The notes beneath the pieces are model-generated. The model was not told where the DNA came from. It made no database searches and saw only the letters and a list, made by a program, of their open reading frames with translations. Both the position numbers and the translations under genes were made by a program. Source: Bacteroidales bacterium UBA6397 (lineage in GTDB: Bacteria; Bacteroidota; Bacteroidia; Bacteroidales; UBA932). From it: 64,000 nucleotides of DNA. Positions 15,294-25,377 of the stretch are shown one piece after another (the first letter of the stretch is position 1; each line of letters begins with the position of its first letter). The DNA is taken from positions 1 to 64,000 of the forward strand of contig DJQB01000028.1 of the NCBI GenBank assembly GCA_002439875.1. Reading direction: 5' to 3'.

Positions 15294-16523
15294 CTATTTT
15301 GCCCAGGAAGCCTTCTTGGAGTTCCTTCTTATTGAAGGGTCTTTGGCTACCGTGAAATCATTCGTGGAGTTGTTTGTGTCCTGGTAGATTGGGTTTCCTT
15401 CGGAAGACTTGCCCTCTTCCTTTCGGACAATCGACTCTTTGACATAAGTGCCGCTTACCCATGTCTTGCCCGCGTCAATGTTTTCAGGAAGGTAAGGGTT
15501 TGTTGTGGAGTTCTTAACCCAGTTTACACCGTCAAGAACATCTGAACGGAGGATAGGAACATAAGTTCCTGATGGTTTTCCTCCATTATAATTCGCGATA
15601 AGTGTGGCATCCGCTACCGGGCTTGAAGGAGCGAAAAGAATCAAACCGGCATTCGCAACCGAAACCAGGTACTGTTTGGTTATGGTGGCATTTTGTGGGT
15701 TGAGCAGAATCATGTTGTCTGAGGACGGGTTGTCAACCTGGCCGTTCTCGATGTATTTGTCGCAGACTGTCTCGAATTCAGCGCTTGACAAATCTATGGA
15801 ATTCGGATTCTTGTCCGCGGCAGTGTGGTCAGTGGCGGATGAGGCGATGATGAAGGATTCTCCCGGGTTTAGAAGATAAGTCTTGCCGTCTCCCGGAATC
15901 TGCCAGATTATGTCCTTTACGGCCACATAGTCGTTGGCGACCATCGTTGTGGATGATCCGTTAGCCGCGACGAGGTGACCGTTATTGTCTGCGAAATTTA
16001 TTGCTGATGAAGAATAGTTGCTTGAAGAGCTTATGCAGAGTCCATCGACATAGACAGGCTCGCTGCCATTGTTGTAAATCTCGAAGTAGTTGTCCTTCAT
16101 GTAGTTGGTTTTCGCTGGGGTCTTGCTGCCGCAGTAGAATATTTCCTTGAATATGAGCGAAGAAGACTTGGTCGCGGAGATTTTTATGGAGGAAAGTGCA
16201 TCCTCTGAATCTATGACGACAGCCTTTGCGCTTCCGAGGTAGTTGTAGATGGAGTAGCGGGCGGTGGCCACGACATCATAGACCCCTTCAATCAATTGGG
16301 AAACTGACACGGATTTGCCGGAAGTCTCAAGCTCGGTGATCTCACCTGTGTTGGTGTTTGTGAAAGTGACAAGGTAGCTGTCCGGTGACGGAACGCCTTC
16401 CGCAAATCCGGATTCATCCAGACTGATCTCAAAATCGTAGAATTTCACTTTGTCCTTTTGGCATGAAGTGAAGGAAAAGACTGTGGCTAAAGCCAAAACA
16501 GCGATAAAGATTGTTCTTTTCAT
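15294..16523 (-). CDS. DUF4876-type surface lipoprotein
   Basis: A 409-residue lipoprotein: the signal peptide ends in FSFTSC with the acylated Cys near residue 21. An N-terminal Ig/carboxypeptidase-regulatory-like beta domain follows (about 30-115). The rest resembles a lamin-tail-like fold (FKEIFYCGS, NYFEIYNNGSEPVYVDGLCISS, NPNSIDLSS), as in DUF4876. It is followed by the barrel gene and preceded by the TonB receptor at 24 nt, in one operon. A role as the surface partner of the receptor is inferred. It ends KKASWAK. Confidence 0.75.
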   Translation of the reverse strand: MKRTIFIAVLALATVFSFTSCQKDKVKFYDFEISLDESGFAEGVPSPDSYLVTFTNTNTGEITELETSGKSVSVSQLIEGVYDVVATARYSIYNYLGSAKAVVIDSEDALSSIKISATKSSSLIFKEIFYCGSKTPAKTNYMKDNYFEIYNNGSEPVYVDGLCISSSSNYSSSAINFADNNGHLVAANGSSTTMVANDYVAVKDIIWQIPGDGKTYLLNPGESFIIASSATDHTAADKNPNSIDLSSAEFETVCDKYIENGQVDNPSSDNMILLNPQNATITKQYLVSVANAGLILFAPSSPVADATLIANYNGGKPSGTYVPILRSDVLDGVNWVKNSTTNPYLPENIDAGKTWVSGTYVKESIVRKEEGKSSEGNPIYQDTNNSTNDFTVAKDPSIRRNSKKASWAK

Positions 16524-16547
16524 ATACAGTAATGTTAAGATGTTGTT

Positions 16548-19385
16548 CTAAATTTTAACTTTGAGTTCAAATCCGAAATACATAGGGGAATTCAACTCGG
16601 AATATGTGCCTATGCTTATTTCGGACGGATCCAGAGGTCTGGAATTGAATATGTTATTGACAAAGAAAGATGCTGTCATCAATTCCCCGATCTCTTTGGA
16701 GATGTTCAGATTGAACACGACCGTAGGGATTGTGTGGCTCACGGTGTAGCGGTTCGGAGATTTGATGTCATACATGTACTTATAGGCAGGATCCGACGCC
16801 ATCGCTGAGGTGAATTCCTCCACGAGTCCGTTTTCCGCGCTGATGAAGAGTTGAGGCCGTTCATCGTTGTCGTAGTCGGTCCAGTTGCGTGTGAACACAT
16901 TCAGCTGTGTGGAGAGTGTGACCACGAACCCGATGGAAGGAATATTGTGCGTCACCCTCAGCGTTGTGAGGAATTTCTCGAAATTGACACGGCTGACGAA
17001 TGGATCATAGACAGACACATTTGCTCCGACATAGCTGCCGGAACGCTGTCTGAAATCAAACGTGTACCCTGCATTGGCGCTTTGGGTCGTCATCCATGCC
17101 CCGTTGAGGAAAAATGAAGTCCTGATGGCATCGAAACGACCGAGGTTCAGTTCATATTCAATTCCCCGATTGCGCTCGTAGCGAGTGTTCATCGGCTTGT
17201 AATACCTGAAAAACTTCTTGTCGTTTCGGGTCAGGTCGAAAACCGGAGCTCCGGATTCATCGGTACCGGCAATGGAGTAAGTAAGGTAAGGAAGCAGGAC
17301 GAATGTGTCAAAATCCGAACCGAAAGTGTACCCGTTTTTCATCAATTCATCATAGAATGTGATCTTAAGGGTGTAGCGGGAGGCTATTGTCAAATCAAGG
17401 CCAAACTCAAACTTACGGTTCTTCGCCATTTCCAGTTCGCTGTTGGAAGTGTCGAATATTCTTGTGCTTGCGATCACGATTTTATCTTCCGTCGACTGTG
17501 CATCGTTGTTGAATAAGGTCTGGTCGCAGTAAGCGTTGTTCGGATGAAGGTAAGATGCGGTTGGAGCCTTTGCCGTGATTCCGTAGCCGCCCCTTAGATT
17601 CAGGACGCGGGGGATAATCTCATAGCTGAGATTGATTCTTGGAGATAGGGCATCCAAGCTTCCTACCATGTCGTAACGCAATCCGGCGCTTAGGTTGAAT
17701 GCTCTGCTTAGGACGGTGGCCTTGAATGAGCTCTCAGCGAACACACCGGACTGATTCACGAACGGAATGTCATCGAGAGGCCTTTCCCGGTAGCCGGAAT
17801 CTGTGTTTGTGCTGTGAGGAGGCGGTGTTCCTTCCGGGAACACAAGCCCCCTTCCCAAGTTCCCATCGGACTTGAAATCCAAACCGGCAAGGATGCTTTC
17901 GTTGGCATCGCCCCAGGATTTGAACAACTTTGCGACGAGCTTCGCATAACTGTTCATTTCCCTGCTGTAGAAATCATAGTGCGAGAAGTACGAATCCGGC
18001 ATAAACGTGGCGAATGTCCCGGACGAAACCTGTTCAGGACTGAAATTCGTTATCTTGTTGCCGTTGATGTCATAAAAGTCTCTTCCGGGAACATTGCTGA
18101 CGATTGTCCCGTCAACCATGTTGTTGGTGTACAAGGATGTGGCGTTGGCGCAGATCTGTTCTTTGAAGGAGTCTTTCAGCGTGAAGCTGTTGGAAAGATC
18201 ATACCTGATGGATTTGAGCCAGCCGGCGTTCGCGCTCCAAGTTCCGTTGGTGCTGATGCGGTAGCCGTAACTCTTCCCTCCTGACGCGAGACGAGACCTC
18301 ATGTCATCAGGATTTGGGTTTCTGGTGTCTTTCCCGAATTTCAGATCAATGGAGCTGGTGCTGGAAAGCCTGTTGAATGTGTTGCTGTAAACGGCCTTGA
18401 AATTGAGTCTCTGATAGTTGGCGTAATTCTCGGTGGTCTTGGAGTTGCTGTAGGCATAATCAGAACTGAGGTGTAGGCTGCCGGTCTGTGGAGAAATCCG
18501 GAATCCTTTGGAAAGAGAAGCCTGATAGATTTTGGGATCTGTCTTGAGCCTGACAGTCAGAGGCTCGGCTCCTGCTTTAGAGTTTATGATGACGGCCCCG
18601 GATGTCAAGTCTCCGTATTGGACGGACGGAATTCCTCTTATGACCTCAATAGACTCAATGTTGTCTGTGGAAATCGAACGCACATCCACCCCTGAGTTAG
18701 GAACCGAACCGGCATTGAACGTGGACGTGCCTGCGATAGTGGTGGACGTGCCGTTCATGGCGGAGCTGATGCCTTCCATGTTCGCATTGTTGGACACCGG
18801 TGATCCGTCAATGATGATGGCGGTTCCAAGGCTGTTCATGTCACTGCCGGAGGCTGTACGGAGGTTGAGGCTCTGGGCGCTTGACAGACTTGGGTTTGAC
18901 AAGCTGACTCCAGGCAACAGCTGCATCACATCCCCAAGCGAACTTGTCAGGGCATGATCTATGGCCTGACGGGATATTGTGGATGCGGTGGCTTCTCCCG
19001 CCTTGCTGCTTTGGGCGACCACCTGAACCTCTTTCAGACGGAAGGAGCTCTGTTTCAAAGAGAAATTATAAACGGCTTTGCCTGAACGTTTGAGCACTAC
19101 CGTTGAATCGATAGTGACGTAGCCGATCATCTCTATGTGGAGTTCATATTGGCCTTCGTCCAAATTATCGAAAGAGTAGTTGCCTTTCGCGTCAACCACG
19201 GAGTACATGCCTGCCGGATTGAGCACAACGACAGCCGCCTCAAGCGGTACTGGCTTCCCGTTTTCCATGGTTGTCACCTTGCCGCTCAGCCGGATTTTTC
19301 CGTCACTCTGCATTGAATGTCCGATGTTCCAATGAAGCAAAAACAGAAACAGTAGCGGAATTATGTATTTCAATTCCTTCCTCAT
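16548..19385 (-). CDS. TonB-dependent outer-membrane receptor with carboxypeptidase-regulatory-like domain
   Basis: A 945-residue receptor: signal peptide; a carboxypeptidase-D-regulatory-like domain (about 30-110; LEAAVVVLNPAGMYSVVDAKGNYSF); a plug (about 130-270; SSLGDVMQLLPGVSLSNP, SIEVIRGIPSVQYGDLTSGAVIIN); then a large barrel. The substrate is not evident. It starts 14 nt after the peptidase gene, and the DUF4876 and barrel genes follow, so all four are probably one transcript starting at 21550. This is not a SusC/SusD pair: the nearby lipoprotein is not SusD-like. The neighbouring gingipain-like peptidase hints at a peptide or metal substrate. Confidence 0.85.
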   Translation of the reverse strand: MRKELKYIIPLLFLFLLHWNIGHSMQSDGKIRLSGKVTTMENGKPVPLEAAVVVLNPAGMYSVVDAKGNYSFDNLDEGQYELHIEMIGYVTIDSTVVLKRSGKAVYNFSLKQSSFRLKEVQVVAQSSKAGEATASTISRQAIDHALTSSLGDVMQLLPGVSLSNPSLSSAQSLNLRTASGSDMNSLGTAIIIDGSPVSNNANMEGISSAMNGTSTTIAGTSTFNAGSVPNSGVDVRSISTDNIESIEVIRGIPSVQYGDLTSGAVIINSKAGAEPLTVRLKTDPKIYQASLSKGFRISPQTGSLHLSSDYAYSNSKTTENYANYQRLNFKAVYSNTFNRLSSTSSIDLKFGKDTRNPNPDDMRSRLASGGKSYGYRISTNGTWSANAGWLKSIRYDLSNSFTLKDSFKEQICANATSLYTNNMVDGTIVSNVPGRDFYDINGNKITNFSPEQVSSGTFATFMPDSYFSHYDFYSREMNSYAKLVAKLFKSWGDANESILAGLDFKSDGNLGRGLVFPEGTPPPHSTNTDSGYRERPLDDIPFVNQSGVFAESSFKATVLSRAFNLSAGLRYDMVGSLDALSPRINLSYEIIPRVLNLRGGYGITAKAPTASYLHPNNAYCDQTLFNNDAQSTEDKIVIASTRIFDTSNSELEMAKNRKFEFGLDLTIASRYTLKITFYDELMKNGYTFGSDFDTFVLLPYLTYSIAGTDESGAPVFDLTRNDKKFFRYYKPMNTRYERNRGIEYELNLGRFDAIRTSFFLNGAWMTTQSANAGYTFDFRQRSGSYVGANVSVYDPFVSRVNFEKFLTTLRVTHNIPSIGFVVTLSTQLNVFTRNWTDYDNDERPQLFISAENGLVEEFTSAMASDPAYKYMYDIKSPNRYTVSHTIPTVVFNLNISKEIGELMTASFFVNNIFNSRPLDPSEISIGTYSELNSPMYFGFELKVKI

Positions 19386-19399
19386 CTGTGCATGGCTTG

Positions 19400-21550
19400 T
19401 TATTCGCTGATTCTTCGTATGCTCTTTGTAAGTTCAGCCCGTAGGCGCGGATCACTTTCTTTTTCGAGAAGAGATTGGCAGAGACTCTGGGCGCGGGGCG
19501 CGAGATAGGAATAGCGATACCATCCAAGTGTCTCAGCGATAAGTAATTTTATGTCTGGGTCCGAACATCTCGTGTAAAATTCGGCGATCGGTTCAAGCGC
19601 ATCCGTCCGGCATTGGTTTCTTTGCGCGCGGATGAAGAGCTTGGCCGATTTCAAGTCAATGGACTCGCTCGACAGATTGTCTATGTCTGCTTTTTTGGAG
19701 GCTGAATTTGAATCAATGTACTTGCAAAGGGATTCTTTGCCTTCTTCGCCTTTCCAGTACGGAGTAGAAAGCACAAGGCTCTTGGCCTTCTCCCCATCAA
19801 TTGTGACGAACAGAGACTTGATGTGGAAAAGCACCCTCTTTGAGGTCAGCGGGTCAAGGAACAATTGCACGGCTTTCTCGGCAAGAGCCGGAGACTGATT
19901 GTAACTTGCGAATTTGGCTCCGAGTCTTTGGAGAAGCTCGTAATCATCGTCAAGCGCCAGAAGGATTGCCTTGTCAAAGCAGTCTGGTGCGATTTCAGCA
20001 TTGCCGTCGAATGCCGCCAGCCTTACAATTCCGGAGGAGGAATTGCTTTGAACATCAATCAGTTCCTCTGGCGTGATTGAACCGTGTCTTACCAATTTCC
20101 TTATTGCAAGAGCCTTGACATCAGGATGGACTTCCTTCGATGCGATGGTCTTTCTCCAAAATTTATCGGAATATTCACCACGCCCCGCAGCGGCATCCCA
20201 TGAGCTCAAGGAAGAATAGTGGAAAGTAGGGTCTCCGAATATGTGGGTTTCCAGAGTCCAGATGTTCTTGTAGATGTTCCCGGCACACACTCCTTCTCCG
20301 AACAAGCCCACCATCTCATCGCACCAAATGTCTTGAAGTGAGTTGACAGAGTGGGCGAGAGCCGCAAGTGTGGAGTTCTTGTCAGAGAACAGGTAATGCG
20401 ACACGATGTAATCATCTTCAATGAAAGCTCCGTTGAAGCATGCGTCAAAGATGATGAATCTGGCAGCGATGCTGTGGGCGTCAACGTCTTCCGGATAGAT
20501 GTCCAAGGATCGGCTGTAGAGACTGTCTTGTGCGATGAATTTCGGATCGGACGCTTCTTCCAACCAGTGGGCAGGGATGCCGTAGCGGTTGATGTAATCG
20601 GCTTTGAGTTTCTCCGGGTTGCGAGAGGAGCGCATCTTTACACGGAAATAGTTCTGCGCAAGAGAAAGCCAACCCTCGGGAGAGGAAACGTAAGGGGATC
20701 CGTTGAGCAGCTGCATGTCGTTGTAGCCATGATGATGGAGTATGGCGAGATCCACGCTTGGCTCGGAAAGCCCCGCGAGAAGTCTGTCCTTGACTGATTC
20801 GTCGAAATCATGATTGATGAAATCCACCTTCCCGCCATTACTTTCAATAGTAGGGAACTGCTCGTGAAGAGCCTTGTACTCAGCCATCCTGGCCACCATG
20901 GACTCCGAATTGTAACCGTGTCCAGCGAAGAATAGGACATGATTGATGACTGCGGCGTCTTTCTTGGCTTTTACAGCCTTCTTCAAGAAAGCGTCAATGA
21001 GCTCATATTTATGGTCCTTGTCCGCGGGCTTGATTCTGGATGTGTAGATGGAGGAGCGGATCCTCTGCGGTGAATCCTCGCTCAAGGAATAGTAGAAGAG
21101 TTCCGGCTTGTCAGCGTCTCTCTTTAGAAAGCGGAACTCCAAGTTGAAATCGTCATAGAATCGATCCGAAGGAACGCTGGAACTTTTCCAGTCGCGTTGT
21201 TGATTCATCTTGAACGCTGAGCTCAGGTGCTGCGCATCCCTTATCATAGGAACGGGAATATCTCCCACAAGCACAGCCCCTTCCAAAGACTCGTTTTCGT
21301 AGAGCTTCTTCAATGCCGCTCGCAGAGAGTCTGGAACGCCCCATCTGTCAATGAGCAGGATGCCTCGTTTGCCGTCAAGCTGCATGCTTGAGAGGTACTC
21401 CTCAATGGCGGTGGAGGCGTGAGAGTAAGTGAGAGAATCCGTTACCACTGCGACCGATGTGCGGGCGGATGGTCTTGCGGAGGAAATAATGCTGCAAAAC
21501 ATCGCAGCCAGCACGAATATCGTGCGATGTCTGAAAATACTACTAACCAT
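19400..21550 (-). CDS. C25 (gingipain-like) secreted cysteine peptidase with HEAT-like C-terminus
   Basis: A 716-residue protein with a signal peptide (about 1-25). A caspase-like fold is shown by LAILHHHGYND (His 272-274) and FIIFDACFNGAF (Cys 371), the His-Gly and Asp-Ala-Cys signatures of clan CD, C25. FFAGHGYNSE (about 207-216) is another conserved turn. After about 460 the sequence becomes helical repeats (VKALAIRKLVRHG, SPALAEKAVQLFLD, SDPDIKLLIAETLGWYRY) that look like HEAT/ARM. I see no type IX secretion C-terminal domain. It is the first gene of the four-gene minus-strand cluster; its -7 box ends 5 nt before the ATG. Confidence 0.75.
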   Translation of the reverse strand: MVSSIFRHRTIFVLAAMFCSIISSARPSARTSVAVVTDSLTYSHASTAIEEYLSSMQLDGKRGILLIDRWGVPDSLRAALKKLYENESLEGAVLVGDIPVPMIRDAQHLSSAFKMNQQRDWKSSSVPSDRFYDDFNLEFRFLKRDADKPELFYYSLSEDSPQRIRSSIYTSRIKPADKDHKYELIDAFLKKAVKAKKDAAVINHVLFFAGHGYNSESMVARMAEYKALHEQFPTIESNGGKVDFINHDFDESVKDRLLAGLSEPSVDLAILHHHGYNDMQLLNGSPYVSSPEGWLSLAQNYFRVKMRSSRNPEKLKADYINRYGIPAHWLEEASDPKFIAQDSLYSRSLDIYPEDVDAHSIAARFIIFDACFNGAFIEDDYIVSHYLFSDKNSTLAALAHSVNSLQDIWCDEMVGLFGEGVCAGNIYKNIWTLETHIFGDPTFHYSSLSSWDAAAGRGEYSDKFWRKTIASKEVHPDVKALAIRKLVRHGSITPEELIDVQSNSSSGIVRLAAFDGNAEIAPDCFDKAILLALDDDYELLQRLGAKFASYNQSPALAEKAVQLFLDPLTSKRVLFHIKSLFVTIDGEKAKSLVLSTPYWKGEEGKESLCKYIDSNSASKKADIDNLSSESIDLKSAKLFIRAQRNQCRTDALEPIAEFYTRCSDPDIKLLIAETLGWYRYSYLAPRAQSLCQSLLEKESDPRLRAELTKSIRRISE

Positions 21551-21555
21551 GGCCG

Positions 21556-21563
21556 CAAACTTA
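21556..21563 (-). promoter_or_regulatory. -7 box (TAAGTTTG) of the C25/TonB operon
   Basis: TAAGTTTG on the minus strand ends 5 nt before ATG 21550, so the mRNA would begin at or beside the start codon. Confidence 0.55.
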
Positions 21564-21645
21564 CATAAAAATCTGCGATTTTTACAGCACTCTATTCAGA
21601 AATAACTATTTATTGTGATTGTTTTTATGGAACGGATCTAATCCG

Positions 21646-22458
21646 TTATCCATTTACCAAAGTAAGATTGTACTCTCTGGTGCATGTGTTGCCTTCCTTG
21701 TCCTCAGTCGTGAACTTGAAGAGATACTCGCCCGGCTTGGTGCCCTCCGGGAATTTCGGATGCTCGTGGAAGGTGGTGTTGCGCGTGCCTGCGTAGGGTG
21801 ACTTGTCCCAAGTCTGGTTCACCACTTCAGTTTTGCCGTCTTTGGAGGTAATCAAGACTGTGATCCTCTTCAACTGGTTCATCACGCAGTAGACATCGGC
21901 CTCCACGTGCAGATCCCCGGTCTTAAGGCTTCCCGTGTGGTTGTTCACCTCTTCCGCACCGTGTCCGCTGCCCATCTCAAAGTTTTCAAGAAAAGGCTTG
22001 TCGCTTATCTGGAACTGTCCGGTGACTGCCTTTGACTCACCGTTGTCCAGTGTAATGACGAGGTTCATTTTGTATTGCCCCACTGGCTGGTCCATCGGAA
22101 GCTGCTCATAGTCATCGGCGGGAATCAACGCTTTCAGTTCCCCGGTCTCCTTGTCATAACCAGAGATCAGTTCCGTCTCATCGAACTTGCCCTGCCCTCC
22201 GTCTTCCTGCTGTGCTGTCATTTTTATTGAAGCGACGGCCCCTTCAAGTACTTTGATTTTGGCCTGGATGGAGAGGTGTCCATAGGCGAAGGCAGTGCCG
22301 CTGTCGGGAATATCCTTTTCCCCAAGTTTAAGTTCCTCCACGGAGATGTTCTCCTGAGGCTCGTCGGGTGTGTGATTGTTTTTGTCACAGGAAGTGAACC
22401 CGAACGAGAATGCTCCAAGCAGCATCGTGGCTGCTGAAATAGATTTAATTAGTCTCAT
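21646..22458 (-). CDS. DUF4625-like lipoprotein (second of pair)
   Basis: A 270-residue lipoprotein with signal and lipobox GFTSCDKNNH (Cys near 24). Two Ig-like beta modules follow; the second includes MGSGHGAEEVNNHTGSLKTGDLHVEADV and TTFHEHPKFPEGT, with several His residues that could bind metal. It is the last gene of a minus-strand unit behind the 167-aa lipoprotein (28-nt gap) and a TonB receptor. The shared motif PEGxxPGEYLFKFTTEDKEGN is also in the partner (PEGIDTGDYHFMVRLTDKAGW), so the two genes are related. A surface metal-binding role is inferred. Confidence 0.65.
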   Translation of the reverse strand: MRLIKSISAATMLLGAFSFGFTSCDKNNHTPDEPQENISVEELKLGEKDIPDSGTAFAYGHLSIQAKIKVLEGAVASIKMTAQQEDGGQGKFDETELISGYDKETGELKALIPADDYEQLPMDQPVGQYKMNLVITLDNGESKAVTGQFQISDKPFLENFEMGSGHGAEEVNNHTGSLKTGDLHVEADVYCVMNQLKRITVLITSKDGKTEVVNQTWDKSPYAGTRNTTFHEHPKFPEGTKPGEYLFKFTTEDKEGNTCTREYNLTLVNG

Positions 22459-22486
22459 AACAAATTGATTTTAATTTTTTTGAATA

Positions 22487-22990
22487 TTACTCTTTTGCTC
22501 TTATCTTGATGCTGATCGCCTTCAGTTGCTGCCAACCCGCTTTGTCGGTCAGCCGTACCATAAAATGATAGTCGCCTGTGTCGATGCCTTCCGGGATAGG
22601 GATGTCCACCTTTGCGTCATACGACTTCTGCCCTTCGGGAATCGCGAAATCCTGATTATAGACCCAAGGATTGACTGGATCCTTCTTGGGATCGAGAGGA
22701 CAGTCACCTGCTGATGTGGAGTGAGTGTGGTGGTCGAAGTTGTGGTGGATCTCCAAGTTGAAGTTTCCGAGTTCACCATTGTCCGTGAATGTGTAACGGA
22801 ACGGAATCTCCTCCCCTATGTGGTACACCTCGCAGTCAATCGGTGACGGGACATCCCCGTCCACAATCTCCGGCTTCTCCAGGTCTTTAGCCTTTGTGTC
22901 TTCTCCCGTGCAGCTTTCGGCCAATGTAAGCGTGGTGCACAAAGCTATTACACAGAAGCACACTGTCATTAGGTTGATTTTGTGTCTCAT
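22487..22990 (-). CDS. DUF4625 lipoprotein with His-rich loop
   Basis: A 167-residue lipoprotein (LAESCTGED; Cys near 27) made of one beta-sandwich. The loop HHNFDHHTHST (about 82-92) has five histidines in eleven residues, a strong metal-ligand candidate. The end (DTGDYHFMVRLTDKAGWQQLKAISIKIRAKE) is the DUF4625 signature. It lies between the TonB receptor and its paralogue, downstream of a Fur-type operator. I infer a surface lipoprotein that presents zinc, or another divalent metal, to the receptor. Confidence 0.7.
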   Translation of the reverse strand: MRHKINLMTVCFCVIALCTTLTLAESCTGEDTKAKDLEKPEIVDGDVPSPIDCEVYHIGEEIPFRYTFTDNGELGNFNLEIHHNFDHHTHSTSAGDCPLDPKKDPVNPWVYNQDFAIPEGQKSYDAKVDIPIPEGIDTGDYHFMVRLTDKAGWQQLKAISIKIRAKE

Positions 22991-23063
22991 GATTTTAATG
23001 ATTTGTAATTCCTCCTGCAGTCAGGAGATTGTTGTTGATTATTGTCTTATTGTATAGATGCCA

Positions 23064-25271
23064 TTAAAAGTTCCAGACAGCCATCAGCATAATGTCGCGG
23101 CCAGGGGCGGGCACTCCGATCAGGCGGTAGTAGCTGGTGTGGTCGTAGTACCTGACTCCGAGGAGATTGTCGCAGCGGAGCGTAATGCGAAGCTGGTCCT
23201 TGCCAAGCGGGAAGGATTTTCCCACAGCGAGGTTCAGCAGCTGATGTCCCGGAGTCGGTTCTTCAGGAGGCACGACCTCATTCTGGCTTCCCACGACAAC
23301 ATATTCAATGGCCGCGAATCCTCCTTTGGCCACATCCGCTGCCGGAAGATTGTATCGCAGCATTGCGGAAGCGGACCACGGAGGGGACATCGGCAGTGAA
23401 TATCCTTTCTTCTCACCGCTGAGTTGTCGTGAATATAGGTACTCACCGTCAGCGTCAAACTCAAAGTCGCGGAGGAACCGCCATTTGAGCGAGGCCTCGA
23501 AGCCCCAGCGGAAGACCCGGCTTTGCGTGTAGTAATATAATTGCAGTCCCTCTTTGTAATCGGATGTCGGATTGAGGTAGATGTAGTTGGGAAAGTAATT
23601 CGCATAAGGGGTGAAGGAAGCCTCCACCGGACCACGCTCGAAGACAACTCCGGCGTCTATCTGATAGGACTCCTCCGGTCTCAGACCTGCATTGCCTTTC
23701 TCGTAGCGGAAAATGCTGTAGTTTACTCCGTCCATTCCGAGTTCCTTGGCTATCGGCATCCGGAAACTCTTGCCTATGTTCGCCTTGAGGGCGAAATCGC
23801 CTATGCGGCCGTTAATCCCTGTTGACCAAGTTATGCTGCTGAATCTTTTGCTGAAATCCGACGAGCGTTCCATATAGACTGAATCACCGTCCGCTGTGGG
23901 TGTCTTGAACCAGTCTTTGTAGCTGTGGATGTCCACGTCGCCATAGTCGTACCTCATGCCACCGCTCAGGATGAGATTCTCGTTGACCACGGTGCGGTCG
24001 GCCACGTATGCTCCGAATGCTTTCCGCTCGAAGTCGGGAAGTATGAACCCCCAGCCTCCTTTACGGTTGACTTGGCACTCTGCGTTTGCTCCCATATTCA
24101 GTGCGCTCGCCCCGAAAGTCTGGCGGACATTGACGGTGGAGGTGAAGGTGTTCTTTCTGAAGCTCCGTTCAAGGGCGTCAGGGGGAGTGGGCATATAACC
24201 GTGTGAGACTGGTTCTGAATATTCCCTCTGCCGGTTGTTCTGCCACCCAAGGTCTGCCGCCAACGTCCCCCGATTCCATCTCCATTCGGTATGGTTTGAC
24301 ACAAAGGTGTGGCTCACAGAGTGGTATGGCAGGTCTATGTCTCGTCTGGAAGCATCGTAGTCAATGTCTGACATCCGCACCTCAAGTCCGTGAGCGTCAG
24401 CGAAGAATCCGCTCTTAGTGTTCACGTTGCTCATCCGCAGGGATGTCCTCCAGTCATCGCCCTCGTATCCAATAGCCAGGCTGCCGTCCGTCTCCCTGCC
24501 AGCGGTGTTGCGCAGCCGACTGTCGTGCAGCTTGATGTAGTAGGAATAGTACTGGATGCTGTCAGCCGGGATCTTGTAGTCTGCGTAGTCAATAATAGTG
24601 GCGTTTGCCTTGTACCAGAATCCACCGTTGCGTCCACTGATTTTCCCTGTCGCTCCGATTGACTCGTTATTGCTTCGGGCGAACAAGTTGACACTTCCCC
24701 CGAAACGCTTGACTGGAATGATGTCGCTCTTGAGGTTGATCACCCCGCCGATGGCGTCCGAGCCGTAGGCGAGTGCCGCCGGCCCTTTGACAACCTCCAC
24801 GCTCTCAACACCAAACTGGTCGGTCTCAAGTCCGTGGTCATCTCCCCACTGCTGCCCTTCGTGCTTTATTCCGTTTTCAGCCACGAGTATCCTGTTCGCA
24901 CCCAGGCCTCTTATTATGGGCTTGGATTCTCCGGAGCCTATCACCGAGGCTTTGACACCGGGAATCCTTGACAGGCTCTGCATAAGCGAGCCCCCGAAGT
25001 TTTCCTCAATGTATTTCCTGTCCGCTTCCACAGTGCTTAAGGAGGAACGCATCTGTAATTCCTTCTCGCTGCTGAATCCTGTCACCACCGCCTCGTCCAA
25101 TGTACCGCCTTTCCTTGATCTGACAGTGTCGGTCGCGGCCACGCGTTTGATTGTGTCCTGTGGCTCGGTTTCTTTTATTGGGGTGCCGTAAACTTCCGCA
25201 TTCAATTTTCCGGATGCGAGGCAAAGCAGGATGAGGAGTGGAAGAGCGGAAACCGCTGTATTCCTTTTCAT
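23064..25271 (-). CDS. TonB-dependent receptor, probable metal/metallophore uptake
   Basis: A 735-residue receptor: signal peptide; a TonB-box-like region; a plug (about 75-200; SLMQSLSRIPGVKASVIGSGESKPIIRGLGANRILVAENG is one unbroken plug segment, first part at about 95-110); a 22-strand-type barrel; and the terminal Phe (MLMAVWNF) that barrel assembly uses. It resembles ZnuD/heme-type receptors without a large peptidase-like N-terminal domain. Its unit contains a Cys/His-rich small protein upstream and two His-rich lipoproteins downstream, and a Fur-family regulator is divergent. Together these suggest zinc, or another divalent metal, as substrate. Confidence 0.85.
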   Translation of the reverse strand: MKRNTAVSALPLLILLCLASGKLNAEVYGTPIKETEPQDTIKRVAATDTVRSRKGGTLDEAVVTGFSSEKELQMRSSLSTVEADRKYIEENFGGSLMQSLSRIPGVKASVIGSGESKPIIRGLGANRILVAENGIKHEGQQWGDDHGLETDQFGVESVEVVKGPAALAYGSDAIGGVINLKSDIIPVKRFGGSVNLFARSNNESIGATGKISGRNGGFWYKANATIIDYADYKIPADSIQYYSYYIKLHDSRLRNTAGRETDGSLAIGYEGDDWRTSLRMSNVNTKSGFFADAHGLEVRMSDIDYDASRRDIDLPYHSVSHTFVSNHTEWRWNRGTLAADLGWQNNRQREYSEPVSHGYMPTPPDALERSFRKNTFTSTVNVRQTFGASALNMGANAECQVNRKGGWGFILPDFERKAFGAYVADRTVVNENLILSGGMRYDYGDVDIHSYKDWFKTPTADGDSVYMERSSDFSKRFSSITWSTGINGRIGDFALKANIGKSFRMPIAKELGMDGVNYSIFRYEKGNAGLRPEESYQIDAGVVFERGPVEASFTPYANYFPNYIYLNPTSDYKEGLQLYYYTQSRVFRWGFEASLKWRFLRDFEFDADGEYLYSRQLSGEKKGYSLPMSPPWSASAMLRYNLPAADVAKGGFAAIEYVVVGSQNEVVPPEEPTPGHQLLNLAVGKSFPLGKDQLRITLRCDNLLGVRYYDHTSYYRLIGVPAPGRDIMLMAVWNF

Positions 25272-25377
25272 CTTGATCTTTTCTATTGTTTTGATTGACT
25301 ATTTCTTAGGGCTATTGCCTGATGATTATCGGGGCATAGAACACTAAAACCAAAATTTGTTTGACTTTAGTGATTCC

